Part shown: piece after piece, positions 23,545 through 36,191 of the stretch
Layout of the letters: every line of letters begins with the position of its first letter
Position numbering within the stretch: position 1 is the first letter of the stretch
Source of the DNA: Erythrophleum ivorense
Lineage: Eukaryota; Streptophyta; Magnoliopsida; Fabales; Fabaceae
Direction: 5' to 3'
Length of the DNA: 64,000 nt
Assembly (NCBI GenBank): GCA_026724425.1
Contig: JAIUCV010000001.1
Span: 8,538,556-8,602,555 of the forward strand
Notes under the pieces: generated by a model
What the model was told of the DNA's origin: nothing
Databases searched by the model: none
The model's input: the letters and a program-made list of their open reading frames with translations, nothing else
Program-made: the position numbers and the translations under genes

Positions 23545-25929
23545 GTAATAAGATAAGAAGGGAAGTAAAGTTATTTTGAAATTATCTATATCTAATAGAA
23601 TTATATATACATATATATAATAAGATAAGAAGGGAGGTAAAGTTATCTTGAAATTATTTATATTCAATATATATAATATTAATAAGATAAGAAAGAAAGT
23701 TAGTTTAAATTTTTATGATTTCTACAAGCTTAAATTAACCTAAATGAGAAAAAAAAATCATACCCATTATTCTACTTTTTCATTATTTTGCCAAACACAT
23801 TGCCTCATACTCTTTCACGTATTTTTCCTTCTTTTCTTCTCTCTCTCCCTTTCTCTCCCTCATCTTTTTTTTTTTCTTTTTCAATGCCTCCTACCCTTTT
23901 TCTTATTGTCAGAGGTAATACCTTGTACCATTAATTAATACACACACACACACACATTCACACAATATGCACATATCTGTCCTTTTCTTTCTTTCTTTCT
24001 TCTATTAAGTAATTGCTTTTACAATATATATACATAATATAATACGACTTTATAGATATATAATATAATATGAATATATATATATATAATATTATATATA
24101 ATATATCATATGAATTTTTATACATATAATTTATATATATAATACAATATGAATTTAGATTAGAAATTAAGATTTAGGAATTTGAAAATTTTTATAAATT
24201 AAAATTTGGCATGAAATTGACTAATCTAATGAACTAATTAAATTATAAAGGGATATGGATTTAAAAAGGGAATCTTGGATTCTCTAGGGTAGCTTTAAAG
24301 TCCTAAAGTAGTTTTAAAGTAACTTTATAGTAGTTTTAGGATAATTCTTTAGTAGTTTTGAATTAAATATTAATGTTTTTGTATATGTATGATCTCTGTA
24401 GACTCTCACTAAATGCATTTACTACTTGAATTGTTGTTTGATTGTCTTGTAAGCTAAGGAGAATAGGTAATTCAGAGTTTTTCCATGTGTGTGCGAACTG
24501 TATTTATTGTGTGGTTCATTAAATAAATAATTTTTTACCTTGTTGAGCATGGAATAAGTATATAGACTGGGTATGATATGATAAGGGAAAGTATTGTTGA
24601 ATTAATGGAATTACTAGAATCCTATCAAGCATGTTTGTAGTTATAATATAATTTTGATATAGTGTTTCCTTTTCAAGCACGCTTGTGAATTCAATCAAAT
24701 ATTGTGGCATTTTGGAACTGGTATTGTGATATTTTGGAGTAGTGTTATTCTTTCAAGTATGCTTGTAACCCATTTTAATTATTCAATGAAGTATCTTATT
24801 TCTTTTTAAGCATGCTTGTATGCGTTGTGAATAATGTATATGCCTGATATGCATTGGTGATGGGCTGAGGAGACGATGATGTTTATATACATATGAATTA
24901 GTGACCACGTGGTTTGCCTCCACTTCATGCATAGTGGTTGGCCTCTTGTAGGACTCTGTTCCTTAATACTTACTTAGCCGAGTTTGTAAATGGGGAATAT
25001 GAGATAGTGACACTTCTTGGTTTAGTTCCTTAAAGAAAGGAGTTATAGTTTGGGCTTGGGCTTTGTACCTTTTGCCAAGTACATCTCAAGCACTGAAGGA
25101 GTTTTGGTTAGTCCAATGTATAGGCCAGATTGTGGATAAGACTATGGTTTCAGTCAGCGGTATAAGGTTAGACGAAGAAATAAGGGAGGTTGCACATATT
25201 GTATATTATCATTTTTTATATAACTCATGGATTATACTCTGTGATCTTTTATGCTAATAATTAATAATAATACTGATGGAATTACATATATGCCTATGAT
25301 ATGTTATTTGTATGTAGTTTTAGGTCGTATGTATATGGTAAAAATTTGGGTTGCTAAGACGTTAGTGCTCACCCATTTCTTTTAACATTTCTAGGTGAAA
25401 GATTGAATAAGAGGCAAGGGAAGGCATCAGAGGAGTGAGCCACTGGCTCTTGTGCTCCCTTAGCACATGCTGAGTTATTGTTTACTGTTTGCCATGACCT
25501 TAGGATGTCTATTTAGTTTTATTGTTTTTGGACTATAATATTTTAATTATAATTTAATCATTTTGGTTAATAGGACCTTGTTTTACTTATTTGTTATGTT
25601 TAGTAATTTGGGATTTACTTATGTGGACTGGGTATTTTAATTTATATGCCTAAGTTGTGGACTCTGAGTTTTTAATGATTTGAATTGAATAAAATGGGCG
25701 GAGCCCTCTGATTATGAAATAAATGTTGAGCAAGTATTTGTGTGGAAATAGGGCTAAGCCCTCATTTAGATCTTTAAATTGTATTCAAAGAGGTGGAGCC
25801 TCCATTGTTATATCAATATAGATACTTAGGCCTATGATTTAAGGACGGAGTCCGTAACCCATCGTGCATATTTCGAGTCCTTATGACTAATTATATGCTA
25901 AGTATTTAGATACTAGGACATGTGTTACA
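23123..25929 (+). repeat. Ty3 element 1, 5' LTR
   Basis: 2807 bp, colinear with 38500-41274. It holds an ATA microsatellite (about 23511-23543), a CA run (23941-23954), four CAAGCATGCTTG-type palindromes (24626-24818), a polyadenylation signal AATAAA at 25688-25693, and four short hairpins (25696-25853) near its 3' end. Confidence 0.93.
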
Positions 25930-25933
25930 TTTT

Positions 25934-25944
25934 TGATATCAGAG
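25934..25944 (+). other. Ty3 element 1 primer-binding site (degenerate)
   Basis: TGATATCAGAG, four T after the LTR end. It differs from the initiator-Met site TGGTATCAGAG by one G to A change. Confidence 0.8.
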
Positions 25945-26111
25945 TTAGATTGTTCTATGGCCATTTATTTGTTGTTTAACTTTTCTCACTTAGAGGTCAT
26001 GGTAAGTAAATATCAGCATGTGCACTTTCCTTTATTTGAGTTTAAATTTACATAAAATGTACTTTTTAACTTAAAACCTTCTTTAGTTGTTATACATAGG
26101 AGTGGATAATA

Positions 26112-27300
26112 ATGGTGAACACTAGTAGAACCAAGTTAAACCCACCTCCACCTTTACCACCTCAAAATCCAGCCCTACCTCAAGATAACAATACTATCTT
26201 GAGGGAGTTAAGGGATTTGGTCTGGAATATAGGACAACAAGTGAACAGGCACAAGTATAAAATAGCTCCAATAAGAGGACAGAGAGATAACCATGTAAAT
26301 GAGAATGGCCCTTTCAACGAGGAGGCCAGTAAGCACCATTCTGAAGGTGGCCACAACATGCACGAATTGGGTAGTAGTGCCGGGATACGCCCTCCACCTT
26401 AACATGCTACTATTACCAAAGTTTGGAAGAGCTTCAAGAAATTTAATCCTCCCATGTTTAAAGGAAAACTGAACTCAGTTGATGTAAAGGAATGGGTGAA
26501 GTGGCTAGAAAAGATCTTTAAGGCTGTGGAATGTACTTCTTAGCAAAAGATATAAGTTATCGTGTAGCTGCTACAGAAAGTAGCCCAGCAGTGGTGGGAT
26601 AGCACCAAACCTGATGATGATGCTGACATTACTTAGGATAAGTTCAAAGACAAATTCGTGCAACATTACTTCCCCACCGCCCTTAGAGCCAATTAGTAGG
26701 CTGCATTTCATGCCTTAAATGGGGGAATCTATATGAGGAGGATTTCATTACTCACTTTTTTGGAGTTGTTTAAGTACAGCACGTATCTTCAGAAGCACCA
26801 TGATCTTAAATGGATGGCTGAGCAATTGATAGAAAAAGCCAAGCCAGAGTTAAGAACGACATTGGCTCCATTTGAGATACAGGACTTCAAGGAGTTATGC
26901 AACAAATTGTGCATCACTACTAAGAGAATGAGGGAAGAGGAAACTAAGAAGAGGAAGGAATCCTAGGCCAGGTCCGCCTTATTTATGAGAACTATTAGGG
27001 AAGTCAATAAAAGGAACAATTACAACACTGGTGGTTCAAGCAAATGGCTTAACTAACCTTCAAGGAGTCAATTCAATGGACCTTCGAGGAGCCAATTCAG
27101 CGGACCTCTGAGGAGCTAGTTTACTAGGGGGAAAAATTCATATAGGGGTTTTATTGCTCCTACAGCTAGTACAACTAGTAGCTAGGAGTGTGTAAAGTAT
27201 AGGAAAGTGCATCCCAAAAAGTGTTAAGTCTTCTACAAGTGTGGGAAGCCAGGTCATATCTCTAAATTATGTAAAGATGGCTCACAGAGAACTAATGAGA
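26112..27300 (+). pseudogene. Ty3 element 1 gag
   Basis: Starts MVNTSRTKLNPPPPLPPQ, a proline-rich gag N-terminus. A Retrotrans_gag-like core follows (…WWDS… near 26600, then the helical region 26733-26966 ending in MREEETKKRKES). A zinc knuckle lies at 27231-27272. The knuckle reads FYKCGKPGHISKLC: the first Cys of CCHC is Phe (TTC), so RNA binding would be impaired. At least six in-frame TAG/TAA stops break the frame, including the TAA at about 26400. Confidence 0.85.
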
Positions 27301-27389
27301 ATAGAAACACCGTTTTGGGTAGAGTTTTTGCAATGCCATAACAGGAGGCAAATGAAGCGCCAAATCTCATTAAAGGTATTCTCAAAATC

Positions 27390-27960
27390 CAAGGCTTTGA
27401 AATTGAAGCTCTTTTCGATTCCATAATAACTCACTCTTTTGTATCTAATGCTTATGTGCTACAGTTAAATCTGTATATTTATAAAATGCCTTTTGATATG
27501 ATTGTCTTTATATCAGTGAGAGCTTCGGTGAAAACTTCCCAGGCTTCTTTGAATTGTATGCTTAAATTTGATGGTAGGACATCTACTATCGATCTGGTTT
27601 GTTTACCTTTAAAGGATATTAATTCAATAGTAGGAATGGACTATCTATCAGTGAGCAATGCCATTTTAGACTGTAAGAGGAAAATCGTCTCTCTACCGGT
27701 TTCTCCTGTGTATCTTAACGAGCCACAATTGTTATCATCTATGCCAGTTGAGAGATGTATTTGCATGGGCTGTCAGGCCTATATGGTGTTTTTCTTTGTT
27801 CAAGTAAAAGTAGAAAAAGGCATGGATGAGATTGTAGTAGTGAGTGATTTTCCTAATGTGTTGCCCAAGGATATGATAGGTTTACCTCCAAAGAGAGAGG
27901 TAGAGTTTGTAATCGATCTTGTGTCCAAAACGAAGCCTTTCTCTAAAGCTCCTTACTGAA
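27390..27960 (+). pseudogene. Ty3 element 1 aspartic protease
   Basis: Polyprotein-cleaving retropepsin. ALFDSIITHSF (about 27408-27440) replaces the active-site ALFDSGATHSF, so the flap-supporting Gly is lost and the protease is probably inactive. Further family motifs follow in the open stretch 27456-27959: INSIVGMDYLSVSNAILDC, then the PR-RT linker with LPPKREVEFVIDL. A TGA stop precedes the RT. Confidence 0.88.
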
Positions 27961-28820
27961 TGTCTCCAGACGAGTTAGCAGAGCTAAAGAAGCAGATCGA
28001 AGAGTTGATGAAGAAGGTTTTCATTAGACCTAGTGTGTCTCTTTGGGGGATCACCTGTATTATTTGTGAAAAAGAAGGATGGGAGCATGAGGTTATGTAT
28101 CGACTATCGCCAACTGAATAAGGTGACCATAAAAAATAAATATCCTCTACCTCGAATTGATGATTTACTTGACCAGTTGACTAGAGTAGCTATTTTCTCC
28201 AAAATTGACCTAAGATCAGGCTACCACTAGTTACGAGTTCAAGCTGAAGACATCTTAAAAACTACATTTACTAGATATGGGCACTACGAGTTCTTGGTCA
28301 TGCCATTTGGGTTAACCAATGCCCCAACTATCTTTATGGACTATATGAATAGGATCTTCAAGCCTTACTTGGATAAATTTGTAGTGGTTTTCATCGACGA
28401 TATCCTCATATACTCTAAGGATGAGGAGGAGCATAAGGATCATTTTATAGTGGTATTGCAGGTGTTGAGGGAGCATAAGTTTTATGCCAAGCTATACTAG
28501 TGTGAATTTTAGTTTAAGGAAGTGAAATTCTTGGGTCACGTTGTATCGGCAGAAGGGGTGTCTGTAGACCCTAACAAGGTTGAGGTAGTGTTGAACTAGG
28601 AAAGACTACGAAGCGTAATTGAGATTCAAAGTTTTCTAGGATTGGCAAGCTATTATAAGAGGTTCATTAAGGGATTCTCACAAATAGCCATGCCACTGAC
28701 TAAGCTAACAAAGAAGGACTCTTTGTTTGTGTAGATTGAAAAGTGTGAGGTAGCCTTTCAAGAACTGAAGACCAGATTGACTACAGCACCAGTACTCATG
28801 ATCCCAAACCCTACGTAGAC
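27958..28820 (+). pseudogene. Ty3 element 1 reverse transcriptase
   Basis: RT fingers and palm: VLFVKKKDGSMRLCIDYRQL, PRIDDLLDQL, SKIDLRSGYH, MPFGLTNAP, then the catalytic box FIDD (28390-28401), which is intact. Frame breaks include the Gln of GYHQL changed to TAG (28228-28230), a one-base shift near 28050, and a Trp codon changed to TAG (28732-28734). These are CAG to TAG and TGG to TAG changes, as expected from methyl-C decay. It would copy genomic RNA into cDNA. Confidence 0.92.
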
Positions 28821-29190
28821 TTTTACATTATATACAAATGCTTCTAAGAAGGGTCTTAGGTGTGTATTAATGCAAAATGGAAAGGTCATAACCTACGCCT
28901 CACGAAAATTGAGGCCACATGAGGAGAATTATCCTACACATGAACTAGAGTTGGCAGCAGTAGTGTTTGCTTTGAAGATTTAGAGGCACTACCTCTATGG
29001 TTCACGGTTTGAAGTCTTTAGTGACTATAAGAGTTTAAAGTATTTGTTTGACCAAAAGGAGCTTAACATGAGGTAGAGAAGGTGGATTGAGTTCTTGAAA
29101 GACTACGACTATGAGTTGAAATATCATCCTGGAAAGGTTAATGTTGTCGGGGATGCTTTAAGCAAGAAGTCTATCTATGCAGCCCAAATG
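28821..29190 (+). pseudogene. Ty3 element 1 RNase H
   Basis: Degrades the RNA strand of the RNA-DNA hybrid. Motifs: TLYTNASKKGLRCVLMQ (the first catalytic Asp, D in T.ASD-type motifs, reads as Asn), YASRKLRPHEENYPTHELELAAV with Glu present, and KYHPGKVNVVGDALSKKS with the final Asp. Two Trp/Gln codons have become TAG. Confidence 0.86.
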
Positions 29191-29429
29191 ATGGTTCAGA
29201 AGCAAAAATTGTTGGAAGATGCCTAAAATACCCCTATTGAGATATTAGGGTTGTTTGCCACTATGAAAGCTTTATCCGTCAAGAGTGTGACATGAAAGGA
29301 GGTTAAGTTAGCATAACTTGAGGATGAGTTTCTACTAAGAGTTAGAGAGGAAGTTGAGGAAGGAAGAGGTAAAGATTTTAAGGTAAGTAATAATGGGAAC
29401 CTGAGGTGTAAAGGAAGAGTATGCCTTCC

Positions 29430-30382
29430 TAATGATGAAAAGTTGAAGAAACTTATACTAGATGAAGCTCATAGGAGTAAGTATACCATGCATCCTGGAG
29501 TAACCAAAATGTACCATAACTTGAAGAGGGATTGGTGGTGGCCAGGTATGAAGAAAGAGGTGACTAAATTCGTTGCTCGCTATTTGACTTGTTAGAAGGT
29601 TAAAATTGAACACCAGAAGCCTCTGGAGTTATTGCAGAATATGAAAATCCCAAAGTGGAAATGGGCTAGTATCATCATGGGTCTACCTAGAACCACATTA
29701 GGACATGATGCTATATAAGTAGTCATTGACCGTTTAACTAAGTCAGCTCATTTTCTAGCTATCAAGGCTACCTACCCACTCGAGAAGCTAGCACAAATTT
29801 ATATGGATGAGATAGTTAGGTTGCATGGGGTGCCAGAGAGTATTATGTCAGATCGAGACCCACAGTTTACTTTAAGGTTGTGGAGATTACTACAGAATGC
29901 TAAGGAGACTCAGTTGAATTTTAGCATTGCCTACTACCCTTAAATTGATGGACAGATTGAGAGGATCATCCAAACACTTGAGGATATGTTGAGAGCATGT
30001 GCGATAAAGTTGAAAGAAAGCTGGGACCATCACCTTCCACTAGCAGAATTTGCTTACAATAATAGCTTCCACTCTAGTATACAGATTGTGCCTTATGAGG
30101 CATTATATTGGAGAAAGTGTAGATCTCCTCTTTGCTGGATAGAGTTAAGCGAACGAAGCTTGTTAGGCCCTGATTTGGTGGACCAAACTACTCAGAAGAT
30201 GGAGTTAATCAAACAGAAATTACTTACAGCTCAAAGCAAACAGAAAAGCTATGATGACATGCGGAGATGACTGTTAGAGTTTATGGTGGGTAACCATGTT
30301 TATCTAAGAGTCACACCTATGACTAGTATTGGGGAGGTCAATCAGAGCTAAGAAGCTAACGCCTCGTTTCATAGGTCCTTAC
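29430..30382 (+). pseudogene. Ty3 element 1 integrase, part 1
   Basis: Zinc-binding domain AHRSKYTMHPGVTKMY…WWWPGMKKEV…RYLTC, where the first Cys of the CX2C pair is Tyr. The catalytic core follows: VIDRLTKSAHFLAIKATYP, then SDRDPQFT, YYP.IDGQIERIIQTLEDMLR (core Glu present). The C-terminal part runs LPLAEFAYNNSFHSSI. Several TAG stops occur. Interrupted at PRFIGPY by the solo LTR; continues at 38114. Confidence 0.92.
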
Positions 30383-33185
30383 TGTCACACTAAAAAATGC
30401 AACTGCGTGGCGCTTGAAAAAAGAAAGATTTTCAAAAATTATTTCAATTTTCAAAGAAAGCAAAAACTGCAATCAAAATTAAAATAGAAGTTGTAGGAGT
30501 CGCCACCAAATTTTATTTTTTGAAAAGGCAAAATTTTAGAAAAACTTTTTATAAGAAAAATGATCTACGAACCAAATTTAGATTCGAGAGTCAGTTGTGA
30601 GTGGGGAAAGTGTTAGGCACCCTACTATACCTGTTTTTTGAATGGTTACCCCAAGTTAGTTGTACAAAATCAATATGGCATCTATTCTATTTTAAATTCT
30701 CCTTTACAAATCACATATAAAATAAGAAAGAAAGAATTTAAAGAAATAAAATTAAGAGTAAAAAAAGAAGAAAAAGAAATTAAAGAAATAAAATTAAGAG
30801 TAAAATAAATGGAAAGAAATTAAGGAATTAAAAATTAAAAAAATGTTTATTTATAAGGGTGGACTTGACCTAGAATAAGAGCCTGGGACTTATGTACTCT
30901 TCAGAAGGGATCAAAGTCCACATAGTTCGAGTAAAAACAATGTTTGATTGGTTGGTGTTTTATTTTGTTTATTTGTTTTATGTTTTGTTTTTTCTCTTTT
31001 TCTTTGTTTTATGTTTTGTTTTTGTTTTTTTCCCTTGTTGTTTTTGGTTTTCTATTTGTTTCTATTTTTTATTTGTTTTTATTTATTTATTTTAATTTTA
31101 ATTTTAATTATTTATTAATTATTATTATTTATATATATATTTTGGAATAAGAGAAAGATAATAAAAATACTTTTAACTTTCGCAAATAAAATTGCTTTAA
31201 AATTGGCGGGTAAGTTTTACTTTGCAAAAATTAAATTAATTTCATATCTTTACTTTTTTCATTTTCTTTTTTATTGTTTTGGTATAGTTTTGTTTTCTTT
31301 TCTATGACTATCATGATTTTTTTTAATGTCATTAAAAAGGATTTTTCTTATTTTAAATTTTTATTTTTATTTTATTTTTCTTGTTTCTTGATTTTTTTTG
31401 TTTTGCTCAATTTTTATTGATCTTATTTTTGTTCTTGTTTGATTTTTTTACTTGAAAATTTTTTGTTAGATTTTGTTTTTTGATTCTTAGTTTTTGTATT
31501 TCATTCCCCTTTTTGTTTATGTTAGAAGGACTTCTTCATTTACATGAAATATATTTTCATTAAAAGAAATCTTTACTTACTTTTCTTATTTTCTCTTCTT
31601 TTTTTGTTATTTGTTAATTTTGTCTCTTTTTCTTTTCTATTTTTTGTTTTTTTGGCTTTTGTTTATCCCTTTTTTATCTTTACTTTTTATCTTTTCCTTT
31701 TTTTTTAATTTACAAAAAGACATACTCCAAAAAGGAATAATTAATTTTGAATTTTTCTTTTAAAATACTAATTCTTTTTTTTATAGATAAGATCCTTTAA
31801 GAAAAGAAAGGGAAAAAGGATTTTTTTAAAAATTAGTAATTTATTGCGGAAAAATGTCTTTTGGCTTTTTTTGATTTTAAAACATACTTTATTTTGTCTA
31901 AAAGAAAACTATATATATTTTCTAAAGAACTTCATTTGTTTTTTTTTAACCCTCTTTTTTTTTAACTTTTTATTTTGGATCATGTTTTAATAATTCAAAA
32001 TCTCTTTTCTTTTTTTTTTTTTAAGCACATTTTCTTTTTCTTAGGATTTTGAAAACAAAAATTAATTTTATAAGGTGATTAGAATCTAAAACTTGCAAAT
32101 GTAAAGTAAAGCCAATAAGTACCAAGGTGACTGTATTGTCACACATGGCCCTTATGTTGATTCCTATGTATCTGAGAGGACAAGAAATCCCACATGGCCA
32201 TTCTAAAAGAGAAAATAAGATTTAAGTAAAACAAAAATATCTACAAGCTTGTAGCATATTTTTTTACTATGTGTATTTGTGTGCATCTAATCATATGTAA
32301 TATAATATTTACAATTGAGAATAACAAGTGCCTTCCCTCAGTCTTCTATTTTTGAACACACTGCTATCCTCTTCTTCATCTTAACAAAATAAGGTGTCAA
32401 ATCCACAAATATAGAACCAAGCCCTCATTTGAGTGAATTCCCCAGTGTAATTCTAGCGTGGTCTTAAGGTGCTCCCTACCATGTCAATAAGTCAAGAAAA
32501 AAAATGCATTAGTTTTTAACCAAACAATAACATTCAAGTTAATTCCATAACTTTCAAACATGATATCCATCCATAAAATTGATCTACTTGAGACCTCAGA
32601 AATCAATGCTTTGATAGAAACTTCAACACTAACCCATTTTGAGAACCACGACACCATGTGAGAAATGAATAAATGGGTCAAAAACAAACTATATCTATCA
32701 TCCATATAAAAAAACTCACAGGTGAAAACCCTGAATTATCCATTAGTTCATCTAAGGTAAAGAATAGCTTCACAAGATTAGAAAATGGGATGCTTTGGCC
32801 TAAAGTTCATATCCATAATATGTCAAATTAGACATAAGCATATTAGACATTTAAAATTTAGCTTTAGAAATTCAAAGAACAAGAACCATTGCCTCACTAA
32901 GATTTTTCCTCATTTTTATATAAAGATATGAAAGATAGTAAGGAACATGATTGCAATTTGCCCAGCATGTTAAATGAGACTAGGAATAATTCCAAAACAA
33001 AGAAAACTAAGTAAGCAAGGGGACACTTATCAAATTTCATGTCCAAGACATTTCAAGACCTAAATGAAGTCAAATCCAATAGAACCAACAAACCAGAATG
33101 AAAAATGCAAAGTTCCTGTTCAAACATGTATCTAAAAATTCCAGTCCATGACAAATGCACCTGATGGAAGAGACTATACTATAGT

Positions 33186-36100
33186 TGTAATACTATAATG
33201 TATTAACCTCAATTATCCTTCATTTAAGCTTGATTCCATATAATTTTCAAAGAAAAGAGCAAAAATCGTGGCATTTTAATGCGTTATGTTGGGGTCTAAA
33301 CATTCATATTTTGCCCTGTGGGTCTTGTGAACCCATCAATCACATTCTCTATTCAAACTCCATGTATGAAACTCATACATATCATAAAAAAATCTATGAA
33401 CCGAGAATATGAGGCCAAAAAATAGAAAAATATAATTTCTCTCACAGGTCCAAAAGTCAAATTTTTGGTTTCAACTTTGGAAAATCATAATTAATTCTAG
33501 AAAAATGAAAATCAAGCAAACCATATCTGTTTGGAAAACTTTAGATGTCAAATTTACACTAAAAATAATTTTTAATAACAAAAATCTCATTTGGACCACG
33601 TTTGACAATAGAAAAGGTAGGGAGGTCGAGTTGCACAGAAATCTGATACAACTTACTGATATAAACTTTGAAAATTCATAATTAATTCTAAAAAAAATCA
33701 ATCTAGGCATATTAAACCAATTTGGAAAGATAAAGATGATACCTAGAGGAAAAAAATATTCTAAACCAATCCAAGAGCATTCAGACCCTAAAATTAATCA
33801 AACAGTAACACAGGTTTGGAGGTATGCCTGGAACAGAACAACAATTCATATCTCCTTCTCTAGACATTCAATTGAGATGCTTCTAATTGGAACACGTCAT
33901 TGGGAAGGTATAGTTTCTCCTTATAAAATTTCATGGCAAGTGGACATCGTTTGCCCCATGAATAACACAGATTCATTTTTGGACCAATTGCACAGTATAC
34001 TGACCAAAACCAAAAAAAATTTCAATTTCAAAAATTTGCCAAAAATTCCATAGACCTCCAAATATTTTAAACTTTAGCTTTCCAAAAATCTCTTAACAAG
34101 CTCTATATGCATGCCAAATTTTATATCAAGAAGAGCTCATTTGGAGAAAAAATAACACAGCCCACCAATATGGTCATTTTTACTTCTCATAATGCAATTT
34201 TTTAGTCCAAATGGCTTCTTTTAGTGTTTGGCACCTCTTAGGTAAGTTTAAAAGCTCTAATACATCACATATGAATTGCATAAGTGGTCTAAACCATCAT
34301 GCATCTCAATATTACTATGTCACATGCCATAATACACAACTAAGAGTGAGGTACTAAGTGAGAAAATCATGCATTCTTATTGCTTTGGCTCTAATATTGA
34401 TATATACAATGTATTCACATACTTTTACATTTCCTCCAAGGTTTACATCTAAAAGTTAATATGTACATGTGAATATTGACATTTCTTTACATCAAAGGCC
34501 TTACAAAACTATACAAAATGGCAAGAAATAGCTTTTCAACCTCTTTGACTTCCATTTTGGTCTCCTTGAGTTCCATATAATATGTTAAGATGGGAGAAGG
34601 AAGTGGGTGAGATTCATGAAATCTCAATAGCTCATACACTCATTTAAGGAAGCAATCAAAACATATAAATATATCAAAGCATGCAAGTAGGCATCCAACC
34701 ATCAAAAATCATACAACACATGATTTGCATGCTACGAAAATCATATCAATGCCAAGAATAAGTTCTAGGGACTTTTGATCTAGTCTCACCCTAATTTAGG
34801 GGCTTTTGGATTGGCCTCACTCATCCATGAGACTTTTGGCCTTGTCTCATCCATTTCTAGGGATTTTTGGCACTACCTTACCCTCTAAGAGCAATTTTCA
34901 TAACCCAAAACATAAGCATATTGATATCAATACAACAAGGCAATATCAAATGGCATGTCTCATAATACAAGTGCACACACAAGCATACAATAACCATCAT
35001 ACATCCAAGAATGCACAAGAAAGAGTGAAGAGCTACCTTACAAGCCAACACAAGTCTTCCCTTTTGATTTCTCTTTTCCCTTCTCGATCTCACAACCACA
35101 ACTAGATAGAATTTGAGTTCCTTGGCCTCGACATAACAAATAACACTCAATTACTTTTTTGGAACAAGCCAAAGCATTAAATACATACTTAAGAAGCATA
35201 CTTAGTCTATTGGTTCCATAAAAGGTCTAATGAAGCTTTTAAATTTCCCTTGAAGGGAAAGGCACTTGGGAAGCCTTCTAGAAGTCTTGGAAACCCAAAC
35301 AAATACTCATAAAGGCTAGGGGATTCTTAGACAAAATCAGATTTTACAAAATGCTCAAGAACCCCTATGGTTTCTATCTTGAAGTTCATAGCTTTTCTTC
35401 CACTTACAATGTATTTCCTAGCTTCCCACACATTAATTCATGAGTTTCATGCTTGTTATAAGTCAAAACTTCCTTCCTCTAATGGTTCTTTTCTTGGTCG
35501 AAACACTCGAGAAGAAGCAAGGGGAGAAGATGTAACAAAATGGAAAGAAGTTACCTTGAATCAAGCTCTTTCCAAGAGGTTCTTTCTTGCTTAAACCTTC
35601 TCCTTAAATCCTTACACTTTCCCCTCTGAATTAAGCCAAAAAAAAAAAAAATCATATAAGCACCTAAAACTATAAAAAAAGAGAGCAAAGAGAAAGGAAC
35701 TGATTTTCTAAAGGAAGAAACTATGAATTCTTACAATTTTCTCACCTTTTTCCTTATTGTTCTCCCTTCTTTCTTAGTTTCTCTTGGTCTCTCTCTCTTT
35801 CTAGCCCTCTTCTCTATTTTTGGATGAAGCATATGTTGGTTAGAAGGAAAGAGAAAAGTTTAAACCCTTTAAGAAGCAAAATTTTACTTTTTCACGCTTC
35901 TTTCGGATCAGTTCTCGCTATAGCGAAAAATACCCCTTACTACGACGAGCACTTATCAGTTCCAGGCCCCTGTTCCTGCTACGGTGTGCGCTATTATGAG
36001 AAACTCCTTGGATTTTGTATGGAACGCATAAACTCGCTATAGTGAACTACATTCTTGCTATAGCGAATTGGTATATTCGCTATAATTAATTAGAAACTCG

Positions 36101-36191
36101 TTATAGCGAACAAGTACATTCGCTATAGCCAACAGGGGTCCTGGCTATAGCCAGTAGACTTAGAAAATTTTCTGAAATCCTGGTTATTACA
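33186..36191 (-). mobile_element. Solo LTR, family B/D, inside the family T solo LTR
   Basis: 3006 bp, + strand TGTAATAC…GGTTATTACA. Its left end (TATAATGTATTAACCTC) is the inverse of the 3' end of the LTR at 52083-54969, and its right end is the inverse of that LTR's start, so it is a full LTR in minus orientation. Flanks ATAGT (33181-33185) and ACAAT (36192-36196) agree at three of five positions, so the target duplication is only degenerate. No internal domains. A cluster of GCTATAGC-type palindromes lies at 35914-36155. Confidence 0.82.

Noticed and set aside
30892..31150. Highly hydrophobic short frames (Phe/Tyr-rich)
   Set aside because: Caused by a T-rich low-complexity zone in the family T solo LTR.
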